Shown here in pieces: positions 12,339 through 22,329 of a DNA stretch of 64,000 nucleotides. The DNA comes from Dipteris shenzhenensis (Eukaryota > Polypodiophyta > Polypodiopsida > Gleicheniales): assembly GCA_047967505.1 (NCBI GenBank), contig CM106540.1; one strand, written 5' to 3'. Under the pieces are notes generated by a model. It saw only the letters and a list, made by a program, of their open reading frames with translations, was not told the DNA's origin and searched no databases. Made by a program: the position numbers and the translations under genes. Positions within the stretch are counted from its first letter, which is position 1. The number at the start of each line of letters is the position of its first letter.

Positions 12339-13640
12339 ATGGGAAATGCAGGTACCGGGAAAACCTTCACATTACTAGCCATTGTCCAAGCACTTCTAAG
12401 GTATTACTCACACAACGAAACTAGCAACATTGATTTTCCCAAAGTTTTGTTGCTTGCTTACACTGGAAAGGCCACCTTGAATATTGGAGGAACACCTATT
12501 CACTCTGCTCTTCATTTGCCTCTAATGGCATCCCATTACACAAGCCTCTCTGCTAAGAAGCTTTAAGAACTATCGCAACTTTACAAAGACCTCCAACTAG
12601 TGGTCTTCGATGAGATCTCTCTAATAGGGCATAGCACACTGGTCGCAACTGATACTCGACTTAGGGAGATCAAACGCAATACATGCAACCATTTGGAGGA
12701 GTTGACATACTGTTGTGTGGAGACCTATGCCAAGATAGCCCCACAAAAGATTCATGGCTTTTTATGGAAAATTTATCGAACAATTCAAACATTGCTACCT
12801 ATTGGGAAGAGAATGTATTCTTCTATGAGCTAACCATGCCAATGCGTCAAACAAATCATCAATACATAGAAGTGCTAAACAAAATAAGAGTGGGGAAATA
12901 CACTGTTGATGACATATCATACATAAACAGAAATTTCTTTCGAAAGCCTATGCACAGGCAACCTTTTCTACACGAACGCAACAAAAGACATTCACAACAA
13001 AGAAGTATTTGAATTGCTAAGAATGAGCCCACATATCATTTAGGCAACTGACAAAAAACACAAAACATGTAGCAGAAAACTAGCAATACGATCGGACCCA
13101 AAAAACACTGCTGGATTGCACAAACACTTGCACTTAAAGCCAAGAATGATAGTAAAAATTTGCTCTAGAAATTTGGACATTTTAGATGGTCTAGTCAATG
13201 GTGCTGATAGAATATTTAAAGACTCAAGCAAAAATAAGAAGCCGCATGTTCTTTGGGTCCTCTTCAACAATAACATTGGCAAAATAGCACGTCTCAACAA
13301 CAAACATATCTACAATGATAAAATCCCATCCACTTGGACCCTAATACATCTAATCATTGAAGAAATCCAGGTCGGGAAAAACCACTTAAATATAGTCTCT
13401 CGAACACAATTTTCAATACAACCAACAGTTGCAAGAACAATCCATCATTATCAGGGGCTATCCATGGACTCACTGGCATTTGATCCTTCTTCCATCAAAG
13501 CCCATGGCCTTGCATACACGGCCCTATCTCGTGTACGCAACCCTGACAATTTATTTCTTATCAATCAAATAGAAAACAAGCACATCAAAGTGGATCTCAA
13601 TGTCCTCAAAGAAATTGAACGCTTGCAAAATCAAAGAATA
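12339..13640 (+). pseudogene. PIF1-like helicase of the Helitron
   Basis: The protein would unwind DNA during rolling-circle transposition. Walker A is visible as GNAGTGKT at about 12341. A TGKATLNIGGTPIHSAL block follows, then motif II as VVFDEISLIG (about 12600), GDLCQ with an FGGVDILL lead-in (about 12690, shifted frame), FFYELTMPMRQ (about 12825), and the C-terminal motifs IHHYQGLS and LAYTALSRVRNPDNL (about 13440-13550). The copy needs at least three frame changes and skips stops such as the one after SAKKL near 12566. Motif spacing is normal, so decay is mostly by small lesions. Confidence 0.85.
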
Positions 13641-13689
13641 TGGAGTACAAATCAAATAGACTTCTCCAGCCAAGATAATCAACATATAA

Positions 13690-14235
13690 CATTGCAATCA
13701 CTGAACACTAGAGCTCTAAAATCACATTTTCAAGACATAATTAACAACAAAAGTCTCCTAAGTGCATCAATACTTTGTTTCGAAGAATTGCATAACAACT
13801 CCTCCAACATCGTCCAGTTGCAAGAGTTCACATGTTTGCAAAGAACAAATGGCATTGGAATTGCAACATGCTACAAAAAAAACATCCACTTGAAAAGAGA
13901 ACAAAAATCCAAGAACAGCATTGTGAATGCCCTGCTAACAATTTTCGCAAATACAAAAAATGAAGAAATTGCAATGTATACAATTCTCCTTCAACATCAA
14001 CCACAACACTTATATACAACCATCCACTAAAACAACAATTATTGGAGACTTCAACATCAACTACCAAAACTCAAACAATAGCAACTCTCGGCATTCATGT
14101 GAAAGTGGAAAATGACAGAATTAATCCAACAACCTACAATAATTCACAGTTCTACGATAGACAAATAAACCACAACATCACGACATACACAGCACCAACT
14201 TTATTGACTGGACGGACCATTCACCGGTATATACA
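13690..14235 (+). pseudogene. Endonuclease/exonuclease/phosphatase-like tail
   Basis: Continuous with the helicase frame until about 14030, the protein carries LNTRALKSHFQDI and a degenerate catalytic region (ILCFEELHN where these nucleases have a Q-E pair). After a frameshift it shows a GDFNI-type motif (about 14045) and WTDHSPV (about 14210), the usual DHxPV end of the fold. Its position after PIF1 is characteristic of Helentrons. It ends about 22 bases before the PPR start codon. Confidence 0.65.
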
Positions 14236-14261
14236 ATCATAGATATCCCATGTAATTCAAC

Positions 14262-17057
14262 TTGTTCTCTCTCTTGTTCCTTCTTCTGCATCATTCGAAT
14301 TGGGCAGGCCTCACCTTGAAATTGATCCCGTATGTTGCATATGTCTCGCGAGCTAGCTATAGTAAAACAGAGGTCCTTGGGTTGTTTGCTGAAGAAATGC
14401 TGACCAGCAACTGTAGCACACAAAACTTAGATCGGCACCATCACAGAAATAGAAACCGCGATCCTGAAAGCTTGAATGTGGAGATTCTCCGTCGGCTGGG
14501 TCCAGCGACGAATCATGCTACCTATGCCTGGATTTTGAAGCGTTGCACAAGTGCCAGGGCCCTGTCAGAGGGAAAACGTGTGCATGAACACATGAGCAGG
14601 CATGGATATGCCCCGAACAGATTTCTGAGTAACCTTCTCGTCCAAATGTACAGCGAGTGTGGGAGCCTGGAGTATGCACGCGCTGTTTTTGACAACATAA
14701 ACGATCGGGATTTGTACTCCTGGAATATTATGATCGCAGCATCTGCCCGGAATGGGCGCCTGGATGATGCGGGGAGACTGTTTGCAGAGATGCCACAGCG
14801 GGATGTGGTCTCCTGGAATGCGATGATCGCTGCATGTGCTCAGCACGGAAATGGCATGGATGCCCTGGAACTATTTGATCAAATGCAGGCCAAAGGCTTC
14901 AAGCCAAACAAGATCACCTTCATTAGCGCTGTGGATGCATGTGCCTGTGTGGCAGCCATAGAAGAGGGTCGAGTGATCCATGCTGCTATTACAGGCAACG
15001 GATGGGAGGCGGATGTTATGGAAGCGACAAACCTTCTCAATATGTATGGCAAGTGCAGGAGACTGGATGATGCGTGGGCAGTGTTTGCGGAACTGCCACA
15101 GACAAATGTGGTATCCTGGAATGCCATGATCGCAGCGTGTGCGTTGAATGGGCATGGGAAGGAGGCCCTACGCCTTTTTGGTCAAATGCAGGCTGACGGC
15201 TTTGAGCCAAACAAGATCACCTTTATTTGCATTGCCGATGCATGTGCCAGCATTGCAGCCCTAGAAGAGGGACAACTGATCCATGCCACCATCACTGGCA
15301 ATGGATGGGAGTCGGATGTGGTGGTGGGGACTAACCTGGTCAATATGTATGGCAAGTGTGGGGTCCTAGATGATGCAAGGGCAATCTTTGCAGAGATGCC
15401 ACAGCCAAATGCAATCTCTTGGAATGCCATAATCTCTGTGTCTGCCCAGAATGGGCAGGGTAAGGAGGCCCTGCAACTGTTTGGTCAAATGCAGGCTGCA
15501 GGCTTCGAGCCAAACAAGGTCAGTTTCATCTCCGTTCTTGATGCTTGTGCCAGTGTAGTAGCACTAGAAGAGGGTCGAGTGATTCATACTGCTGTTGTTG
15601 TCAATGGATGGGAGTCAGATGTTGTTGTTGGGAATGCCCTCGTCAATATGTACGGCAAGTGTGGGACTCTAGATGATGTGAATGCTGTTTTTGCAGAGAT
15701 GCGAGAGCGGAGTGTGGTCTCCTGGAGTGCCATGATTGCAGTGTGTGTGCAGAATGGGCATGGCAAGGAGGCCCTAAAACAGTTTGTTCAAATGCGGGCA
15801 GAAGGCTTTGAGCCAAACAAGATCACTTTTATTTCCGTTCTCGAGGCGTGTGCCAGTGTGGCAGCTCTAGAAGAGGGTCGAGCGATCCATGCTACTATTG
15901 CTGGTACAGGATGGGAGTCCAGTGATGTTGTGGGGACATGCCTTGTCAATATGTATGGCATGTGTGGTAGCATTGACGATGCAAAGGCAGTGTTTGCGGA
16001 GATGCCAAAGCAGGATGTAGTGACTTGGAATGCCATGATTGCTGTGTGCGGGCAGAATGGGCATGAGAAGGAGGCCCTGCAACTGTTCAGGGCCAAAAGC
16101 TTGGAGCCAGACAAGATCACCTTTATCTCTGTTGTGGATGTGTGTGCCAGTGTGGCAGCACTAGAGGAGGGTCGAGTGATACATGCTACTGTTGCTGGGA
16201 ATGGATGGGAGTCAGATGTCATTGCAGGGATAGCATTTATTAAAATGTACGGCAAATGTGGGAGCCTACATGATGCAAGGGCAGTGTTCACACTGATGCC
16301 ACAGCATAATGTGGTCTCCTGGAATGCCATGATGGCTGTGTGCGCCCAGAATGGGCATGGCAAGGACACACTACAACTATTTGGTCAAATGCAGGCTGAG
16401 GGCTTCAAGCCAGACGAGGTCACCTTTATCTGCATTCTTACTGCTTGCAGTCATACAGGTCTGATTGCTGATGGGAGGCAATATTTTTCCTCTATGATTA
16501 GAGAGCATGACATAACCCCCTGTGTGGAGCATTATGTGTGCATGATTGATCTCCTTGGGCGAAGAGGATTATTGGCAGAGGCAGAGGATCTGATCATTAG
16601 TATGCCATTTGAACATGTGCCTTCAGTATGGTTGAGCTTGCTTTCATCATGCAGAATTCACAATGATGTGGGGCGGGCCACGCAGGCTGCAAAAGTCATT
16701 TTAGAGTTAGACCCAAGGAATGCTTCCCCATACGTGTTGCTAGCAAATATCCATGCTAATGTAGGTAGGTCGGATGATGTTCCACGGGTGAGAAAGGCAA
16801 TGATTCATAATGATGCAAAGAAATTGCTAGGTCATAGTTGTATTGAGGTGAACAATGTGGTGCATGAATTTGTTGTTAGGACCACATCACATCCTCAACT
16901 GAAGAATATACATCGGAGTTGCAGAGATTGAATAGGTGCATGAAGGGGGCTGGTTACGTCCCTAAAACCTATACAGTGCATTAGGATGTGGGTGAAGAAG
17001 ACACGCTTTGCTACTATGGGATAAGCTGGCTATCGTCCTTGGGCTCATTTCCATCCC
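14262..17057 (+). pseudogene. PLS-class PPR protein with E domain and broken DYW domain
   Basis: An intron-less frame of 889 codons (to 16931) holds tandem PPR motifs in the P-L-S order of plant organellar RNA-binding proteins. Typical pieces are VVSWNAMIAACAQNGHGKEAL, LVNMYGKCG and KITFISVLDACASV. An E region follows (VWLSLLSSCRIH, LELDPRNASPYVLL). The frame then fails: after SHPQLKNI a frameshift leads to the DYW-domain start (ELQRLNRCMKGAGYVP), an in-frame stop (VH then TAG, near 16983), a second shift near 17018, and KLAIVLGLISIPS. Homology stops where a copia LTR begins. The zinc-binding and DYW end of the domain is absent. Such proteins edit or process organellar transcripts. The start at 14262 is uncertain; a Met at about 14394 would give a shorter N-terminus. 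I read it as a pseudogene, though an E-type truncated protein could still be made. Confidence 0.85.
14878..16430 (+). repeat. 303-bp internal repeat units of the PPR frame
   Basis: A block beginning GTCAAATGCAGGCT and encoding the long PPR motif recurs near 14879, 15181, 15484, 15787, 16090 (shortened by 9 bases) and 16384. The period is about 303 bases or 101 codons, which is one P-L-S triplet. The nucleotide similarity between units is higher than the usual divergence among PPR motifs, which suggests recent internal amplification or gene conversion. Confidence 0.85.
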
Positions 17058-17184
17058 CTCGACAAATATGAGAGGAGGAGAGAGTGAAGATGAGGAGAGA
17101 TGTTACAGCAAGGGATCACATCACAAATGACTAACTGTACTGTACACTATCTTAGTTGTAAAGAATGAATATATATCAACCCTT

Positions 17185-17765
17185 TGTGAGAAGTGCAGCG
17201 GAATGAACAGGAGTGAAGAGAGAGTGAGCCAACCTCACACACACCAAACAAGAAAGGAGAGAGAGATCAGAGAAACTGCAAGTGATCTCAGGAAAAACCC
17301 CCAAGTGGTGGGGAAAACCTCTGCTATATAGAACTGCTTAAGGCCTGCTCAACCTTGCTGAAGAGACACCACACTGAGATGCCCAACAAGTGAGGGAGGT
17401 AGGGCTATAAATAGGCTCCCACCCCCGCCAGGTCGGTTGGCGTATGTGGGCCGACCAACTGCCCTAGAAGGGCCGAATGCACCTCCTAGGGGGCCGACCT
17501 CCTCAGCCCCTTTAAGGGCTGGCACTCAGCCTAAAGAGCTGCCTCAAGGGCCGACTACTGGGTCAGCAGCAGCCCTAGGTGGCTGACCACTTGTTGTTCC
17601 ATATGGAGGCTGCCAGGCTGTTCTAAAAGGGCTGACTGGGCTGCACCACCTGGCTGACCCACTCCTGCCTCATATGAGGCTGCTGCACAGCCAACCCCCC
17701 CTGCCTATAGGCCAACCAGCAAGCCTAGGTGGCCGACCAACAAGTCGGCCCACCTCAATCAGCCC
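17185..17765 (-). repeat. Copia-C 3' LTR, truncated
   Basis: It aligns with 33799-34370, including the AAAACCCCCAAG block, CTATAAATAG (TATA-like on the complementary strand) and repeated GGCCGACC motifs. The homology stops near 17765, so the outer part that would match 34371-34629 has been lost together with the adjoining pol. Confidence 0.8.
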
Positions 17766-17816
17766 ATGAGTACAATTAATAAATATAAATGACCTTACCC
17801 TTGTATTGACACGGTC

Positions 17817-18060
17817 TCAGAGCTGAGACATGGTCTCGGCCTCCTTTTGCTCCAAGATGCCAAGGTTGGATGCAAGGGGATCAGGCCTGGCAACTCTCAC
17901 CAATATGAAATCTGCCAAATCATACGATTGTAACTTCATCATGACCCGCCAAACTCCATAATTGAGTCCATCCCATTGACGGTCGATCGGAAAGGTGGGC
18001 AAAACTGGAATTTTTGTCTTGCTCTCTGCGATTCAGACAAGGGTTGTCATGTCAGAGTGA
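17817..18060 (-). pseudogene. Copia-C gag N-terminus
   Basis: The minus-strand frame starts near 18056 with a stop shortly after, then reads IPVLPTFPIDRQWDGLNYGVW and continues to 17817. The same motif order (TLPTFPDARQLDGTNYSLW) opens the gag of the copia element at 44980-46557, so both belong to one lineage. Only about 70 residues remain before the truncated LTR. Confidence 0.75.
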
Positions 18061-18132
18061 AGAGGGAATGAAACTGAGAAGAGAGGGTGGATGGGATAGA
18101 AGGAGAGAAGGGGATGGACGGAAAGAAGGGGC

Positions 18133-18440
18133 TGGATGACACGACCCCAACACTCTTGAAACCTTTGACCTGCAAGCAAACACAAGAACACACCAAACGT
18201 GAGGAAATTGAGTAGGCTGCTCACCACCCAACCATGACATCTACGGGATGCGATCCTGAATCAAGAGATGCCCCCTCCGAGCCACGAGCTGAGCTACTGG
18301 CACGAACTCCCAACCAGATCCTAACCAGCTTAGTGTTCCATACCACCAATTGGTGCTGTGAAGTCTAAGATCTCTGTTGGGCCTTGGAGTACACTATGAT
18401 GCAAGCACGCGTCCGCTACTCAATCCAGGATCAAACCTAG
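18133..18440 (-). repeat. Gypsy 3' LTR remnant
   Basis: It matches 33023-33312 closely, sharing GACCCCAACACTC, AACACACCAAACGTGAGGAA and CACCACCCAACCATGACATC. The part corresponding to 33313-33763, which would hold most of U3, is missing, so pol abuts the LTR core at about 18440. Confidence 0.8.
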
Positions 18441-20563
18441 CACCTGTTACTAACATGAAATACTGGATGTACTTTAACATCAGCAGGCAATTCTAGTCTA
18501 TATGCAACTGGTCCAATTCTTTTAATAACCTTGGACAGACCATAGTATCTAGGGGATAACTTTGGAACCAAACCAGTACTTAGGCTCTTGGATTCCTTGG
18601 GAATACCCAAATATACCATTGTTCCTTCAAAGAACTCTCTACGTGAACGATGTCTATTAGCATAAAATCTGTCCCAATCTTGGGCACTTCTAATAGACTC
18701 CTTGGGAAATTGCAACATTTCTTGCATGTCTTGCAAGAATGTCTTTGTAGCATCATTTTGGATTCCCGTTATGGTGACTTAGGTTGAAACTCGTACATAA
18801 GCATAAAAGGACTGTAACCAGTACTCGAATGCTTTGCACTGTTATAAGCAAATTATATCATAGGTAGATAACCTTTCCATGAAAACTGTCTCTTAGAAAC
18901 ATATGCCCGAAGCATATCTTCAACCAATTGTTTGACCTTCTCTGTACTGCCATCAGATTGTGCATGATCTGAGGAACTCATACTTAGAGTAGTTTCTAAC
19001 TTCTCAAAAACAAGTGTCCAAAAGTTACTTGTAAACTTCGAGTCCCTGTCATGACCCTTGCGCGTTCTAAGCAAACAGGTAATAAAATCCATGGAAATAC
19101 TTTCCCACTTATCACTTGGGATTTGCAATGGCTGTAATAAACTTGCGCTTCTAAGGTGTTCTGCCTTAGTAACCTGACAAACCCAGCAACCTACCACATA
19201 GTTGTCAATAAATGCACGCATCTTAGGTCAATAAAAGGTATGCTTCACAAGAGACAGAGTCCGTTGTATACCTGGATGTCCAGCACTAGGAGCATCATGA
19301 CACTCCAAGAGAATCTTGGATTACAGATTCAAAAACATTTGGCACACATATCTTTCCATTCCGGAACAGTAAGCCGTTCCTAATCATCCATGACCTTTCG
19401 CCGCTTGTACCGTAGGTGGCACAATCCCTGAGTCCTGGTTAACCATGGAGCTCCCTTCCTGGACTTTCTGCCTATAAGAACTGAAATGACTATCAGTTAC
19501 GCAAAGCCCTCTCAAGGATTGAAATAGGTCTGAGGATGTTTCTGTAAATGACATAGCATTTACAAACTTGACTCGACTTAATGTATTTATCACACTATTC
19601 AACGAACCCTTTCGATAACGTATTTCAAAATCAAAATCTTGCATTAAATCTGCCCATCTAGCCTTCTGTCCCCTCAATTCAGACCCATCACACACATACT
19701 TGATCGACTCGTGATCGCGGTCAATACAAGAAACTTCGAATCATACAAGTAGTGTCTCCAAATTTTTAGAGCATACACAACTGCATAGAGTTCTTTTTCT
19801 AGTGTGGGCCAACGATATTGGGTGTCGTCTAGCTTCTTACTCTCAAAAGCTACAGGTCTGCCGTCTTGGAATAAAGCTGCCTAATCGCAAAATCACTCAC
19901 ATCGGCCTCTAAAACATAAGGCTGGGTAGGATCGGGTAATGCAAGAACGGGTGCTTCCTTCATGGTTAACTTCAAGGTTTCAAAAGCCTTGTTCAATGCA
20001 TCATTCCAAGAGATCGGCTGGGTAGACCTGCATCCACGACCTTTCAGTATGTTTGTCAGGGGTGCTGTGATATGTGAATAATCACGCACAGACTTCTGTA
20101 GAAAATTCGTGAATCCTAGGAAAGAACAAAGTTGTTTCACAGTTTGAGGGATAGGCCATTCTAAAGCCTTTTGGATACGATCCAGATCAATGCTAATACC
20201 TTCAGAAGAAATCTTGTGTTCTAAGTAAATGATCTCCTTCATAAAGAAGTCACATTTACTTATTTTTGCATAAAGCTTATGATGTCTTAATATAACTAAG
20301 ACAATCCGGAGGTGTCCAATGTGATCCTCTAGCGTTCGGCTATATACCAAGATGTCATCTAAGGACACGACAACGAATTTGTTTAGAAAATCTAGGAACA
20401 AATCGTTCATCATTTGCTGGAAGGTGGCAGGAGCATTGGTCAAACCAAAAGGTAATACGAGAAACTCGTAGTGGCCATACCTAGTTCGGAATGCGGTTCT
20501 ATCTATGTATTTAGCATAGGTATGGATTTAGCATAGGTACAGATTTGGTGATAACCTGTACGC
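18437..20563 (-). pseudogene. Gypsy pol: RT palm, RNase H, integrase, C-terminal domain
   Basis: From 20443 leftward: the RT palm (TNAPATFQQMMNDLF, then VVVSLDDILVYS in place of the usual YxDD) and an RNase H domain ending near 19600 (ARWADLMQDFDFEIRYRKGS). Next is an integrase core with WESISMDFIT and QSDGSTEKV but an internal deletion between the first and second catalytic aspartates (KGHDRDSKF). The C-terminal region ends [10 protein letters not shown] at about 18440. Several frames are needed. Altered catalytic residues and the deletion make it inactive. Confidence 0.85.
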
Positions 20564-20573
20564 AAATCAATCT
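20564..20573. repeat. LINE target-site duplication, left copy
   Basis: AAATCAATCT occurs here and again at 29909-29918 after the poly-A run. Joining the two sides restores the gypsy RT codons YFTEIDLRTGYH on the minus strand. The duplication length is uncertain by one to three bases because of the poly-A. Confidence 0.85.
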
Positions 20574-20736
20574 TTGTGTATTCTTGCTGGTGCTGGTCTA
20601 GGGATTGCATCACTCAGCTCATCAAACCAGTCAGGAATTTTTTATGGAGTGGACTTGATCGCACAGCAGATGTTGCAGCAAGGGTGGCCTGGGAGACCAT
20701 TATTCTCCCTACATGTGAAGGGGGCCTTAATGTTAT
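20574..20736 (+). pseudogene. LINE ORF2 fragment, first piece
   Basis: The frame reads NFLWSGLDRTADVAARVAW then ETIILPTCEGGLNVI, a block typical of plant L1 ORF2 proteins after the RT domain. It is cut by Copia-A exactly after the duplicated GTTAT. The same frame continues at 26607 as DPNLQCKALLCK. Confidence 0.85.
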
Positions 20737-20904
20737 TGTGGGGGTTAAAGGCCACTGTGCCTTTACCCCGGTTATATACAATACTCAAACACATATATAA
20801 ATGAATGAAAAAGAAGATTAGGGTGATTCTGCACCCACCAAAACTTGTGTGGCTCTCTATCTTTCTCTCTCCTTCCGTTCTTGCTTCCGTTCAGAGCACT
20901 CTCA
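20737..20904 (+). repeat. Copia-A 5' LTR
   Basis: It begins TGTGGGGGTTAAAGG and ends AGAGCACTCTCA. An ATATATAAATG stretch near 20795 is the likely TATA region, and the R/U5 part is CT-rich. It is very short for a plant copia LTR. Confidence 0.9.
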
Positions 20905-20906
20905 AC

Positions 20907-20920
20907 TGGTATTAGAGCCC
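20907..20920 (+). promoter_or_regulatory. Copia-A primer-binding site
   Basis: TGGTATTAGAGCCC lies two bases after the LTR and matches the initiator-Met tRNA type with one change from TGGTATCAGAGCCC. Confidence 0.85.
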
Positions 20921-22329
20921 GGGTGATCTAGATGAGCGTGTGTGAATGCTTGAAGCTCAGCAGCTCTGTGCGAGGAAGAAGAAGCTCTATGAGAAGCTTT
21001 GTGGGCGACTTTACTTGCATCCGAGTGTGCAGGGACCTTGGAGGAACCTTTGGAAAAGTCACTTTGGTTTTGCGAAGTGGTTTTGAGAGCCTGTTAAGTG
21101 TTTTCAAAGAAAAAGTCGTTTTTTAAGCTTTTCCCTCTTCCGTTCGATGACAGAGACTCCGTATTGACTTGTAGAGGCAACTATTGCTTGATTTTGGTGT
21201 CCACTTCACTTCAGGAGCTTGGAAACACCTTCATTCTTGAATCTGGGATCATTTCATTGGATTTCTGACTCACTGTGTCAGTTTCTACATTTTTTGCCCG
21301 AGTGTTGGAAGTCAAGTTTGAAGCAACCATTTGCAGATCTGTCAGTTCTGGTGGACTCAGGAGGTCCTAAAACTTCTATGTTGCTCATCATTCGCACTCC
21401 GGTGGAGTTTACAAACAGCTCTGTTTCCAAAAACGTTTTTCAGTCCGTGTGTTGGACCCAGTGATTGAGACCACGGTTTCCAAAACCGTCTGTCCCATTG
21501 CGTTCCAGACGCCCAAAAACCCCTACCTGTCAGTTCTTGCGCGATTCGGTGGAGGATTTTCAGAGTTATAGATCTCTGTGTATTCAATTTCGTCTCTCTG
21601 TTATGCATTTTTCATTCTAAGGTTTTGAAACCTTAGATTTATGCCACATGGTGGATACGTGTTGACTCCCATTTCTCACTCATCGGTTGGAATTTTGGAG
21701 TTCTGGCAGAAGAGAGATATTTGCAAATTTTCTTGCTGAGTCCGATTATGTGATGGCGCCCATGTTTTGAGGCATCTCAGGTTCTATTTTCAGTAGCGGT
21801 CATTACCGTGGGACCATGATTTCTTGAGCATACCTTATGCAAATCACTCTGGTTGCAGTGCGCTCATTCATGGTGTGCATTTGGTTGCAGTGGATGATTT
21901 ATAGGCCATTTAGATGCATTGCGGTCCTTATTGGATGTGCTAATATGCCCAAATTGCCTTGTGGGATGCTATTTTTTATGGACGCTTTGCACATGGATGC
22001 TATTTTATGCTGAGGGACAGCTTTGACACATTGCAGGTGATGCACTGATAGTGTTATGCTCTCTTGGATGAGATATTATTGATGCATATGCTAGTGGACG
22101 GTGTCTATGCTTGAGTCATTTGGCACTTATTAGCATTTACTTTTGGGCCAGATTTGCTCATATGGATGCATAGTATATGCACATGAGTCAGATGCATCTT
22201 TTGATGCTTTGAGCTTTGAGTTTTGGTGATATTTCACTCTATTGTGGCATACACATTTGGGTGCACCTGGTATTTGGTGTGATTCTCTCTTGCAGGCACT
22301 AGCATTTGGGATTTTATTTCATTTGCATC
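20921..22329 (+). other. Copia-A long untranslated leader
   Basis: About 1.4 kb separates the primer site from the gag start. Only short frames (64 to 83 codons) occur and none resembles a known domain. The length is unusual for copia elements. I see no repeats or inserted element in it. Confidence 0.7.

Larger units (their letters stand above)
11040..14240 (+). mobile_element. Decayed Helentron-type Helitron (helicase plus EEP)
   Basis: Going rightward there are pieces of a single large protein: a Helitron-type region (NPHGAAEYCTSYMTKIDK, about 11430-11490), a linker typical of these proteins (NDPENHYRELYTLFLP, about 11905), a PIF1-like helicase (12340-13640) and an endonuclease/exonuclease/phosphatase-like region (13690-14235). 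This domain order is the one known for Helentron (Helitron2) elements. I cannot identify the HUH replication-initiator motif or the terminal hairpin, so ends are approximate. Numerous frameshifts and stops show that it is dead. Confidence 0.75.

Noticed and set aside
14565-16369. Several minus-strand open frames up to 193 codons
   Set aside because: They are antisense shadows of the PPR frame and repeat with its 303-base period; no independent domain.
20574-20804. 76-codon frame starting before Copia-A
   Set aside because: It reads from the LINE fragment into the copia LTR and is an accident of the insertion.
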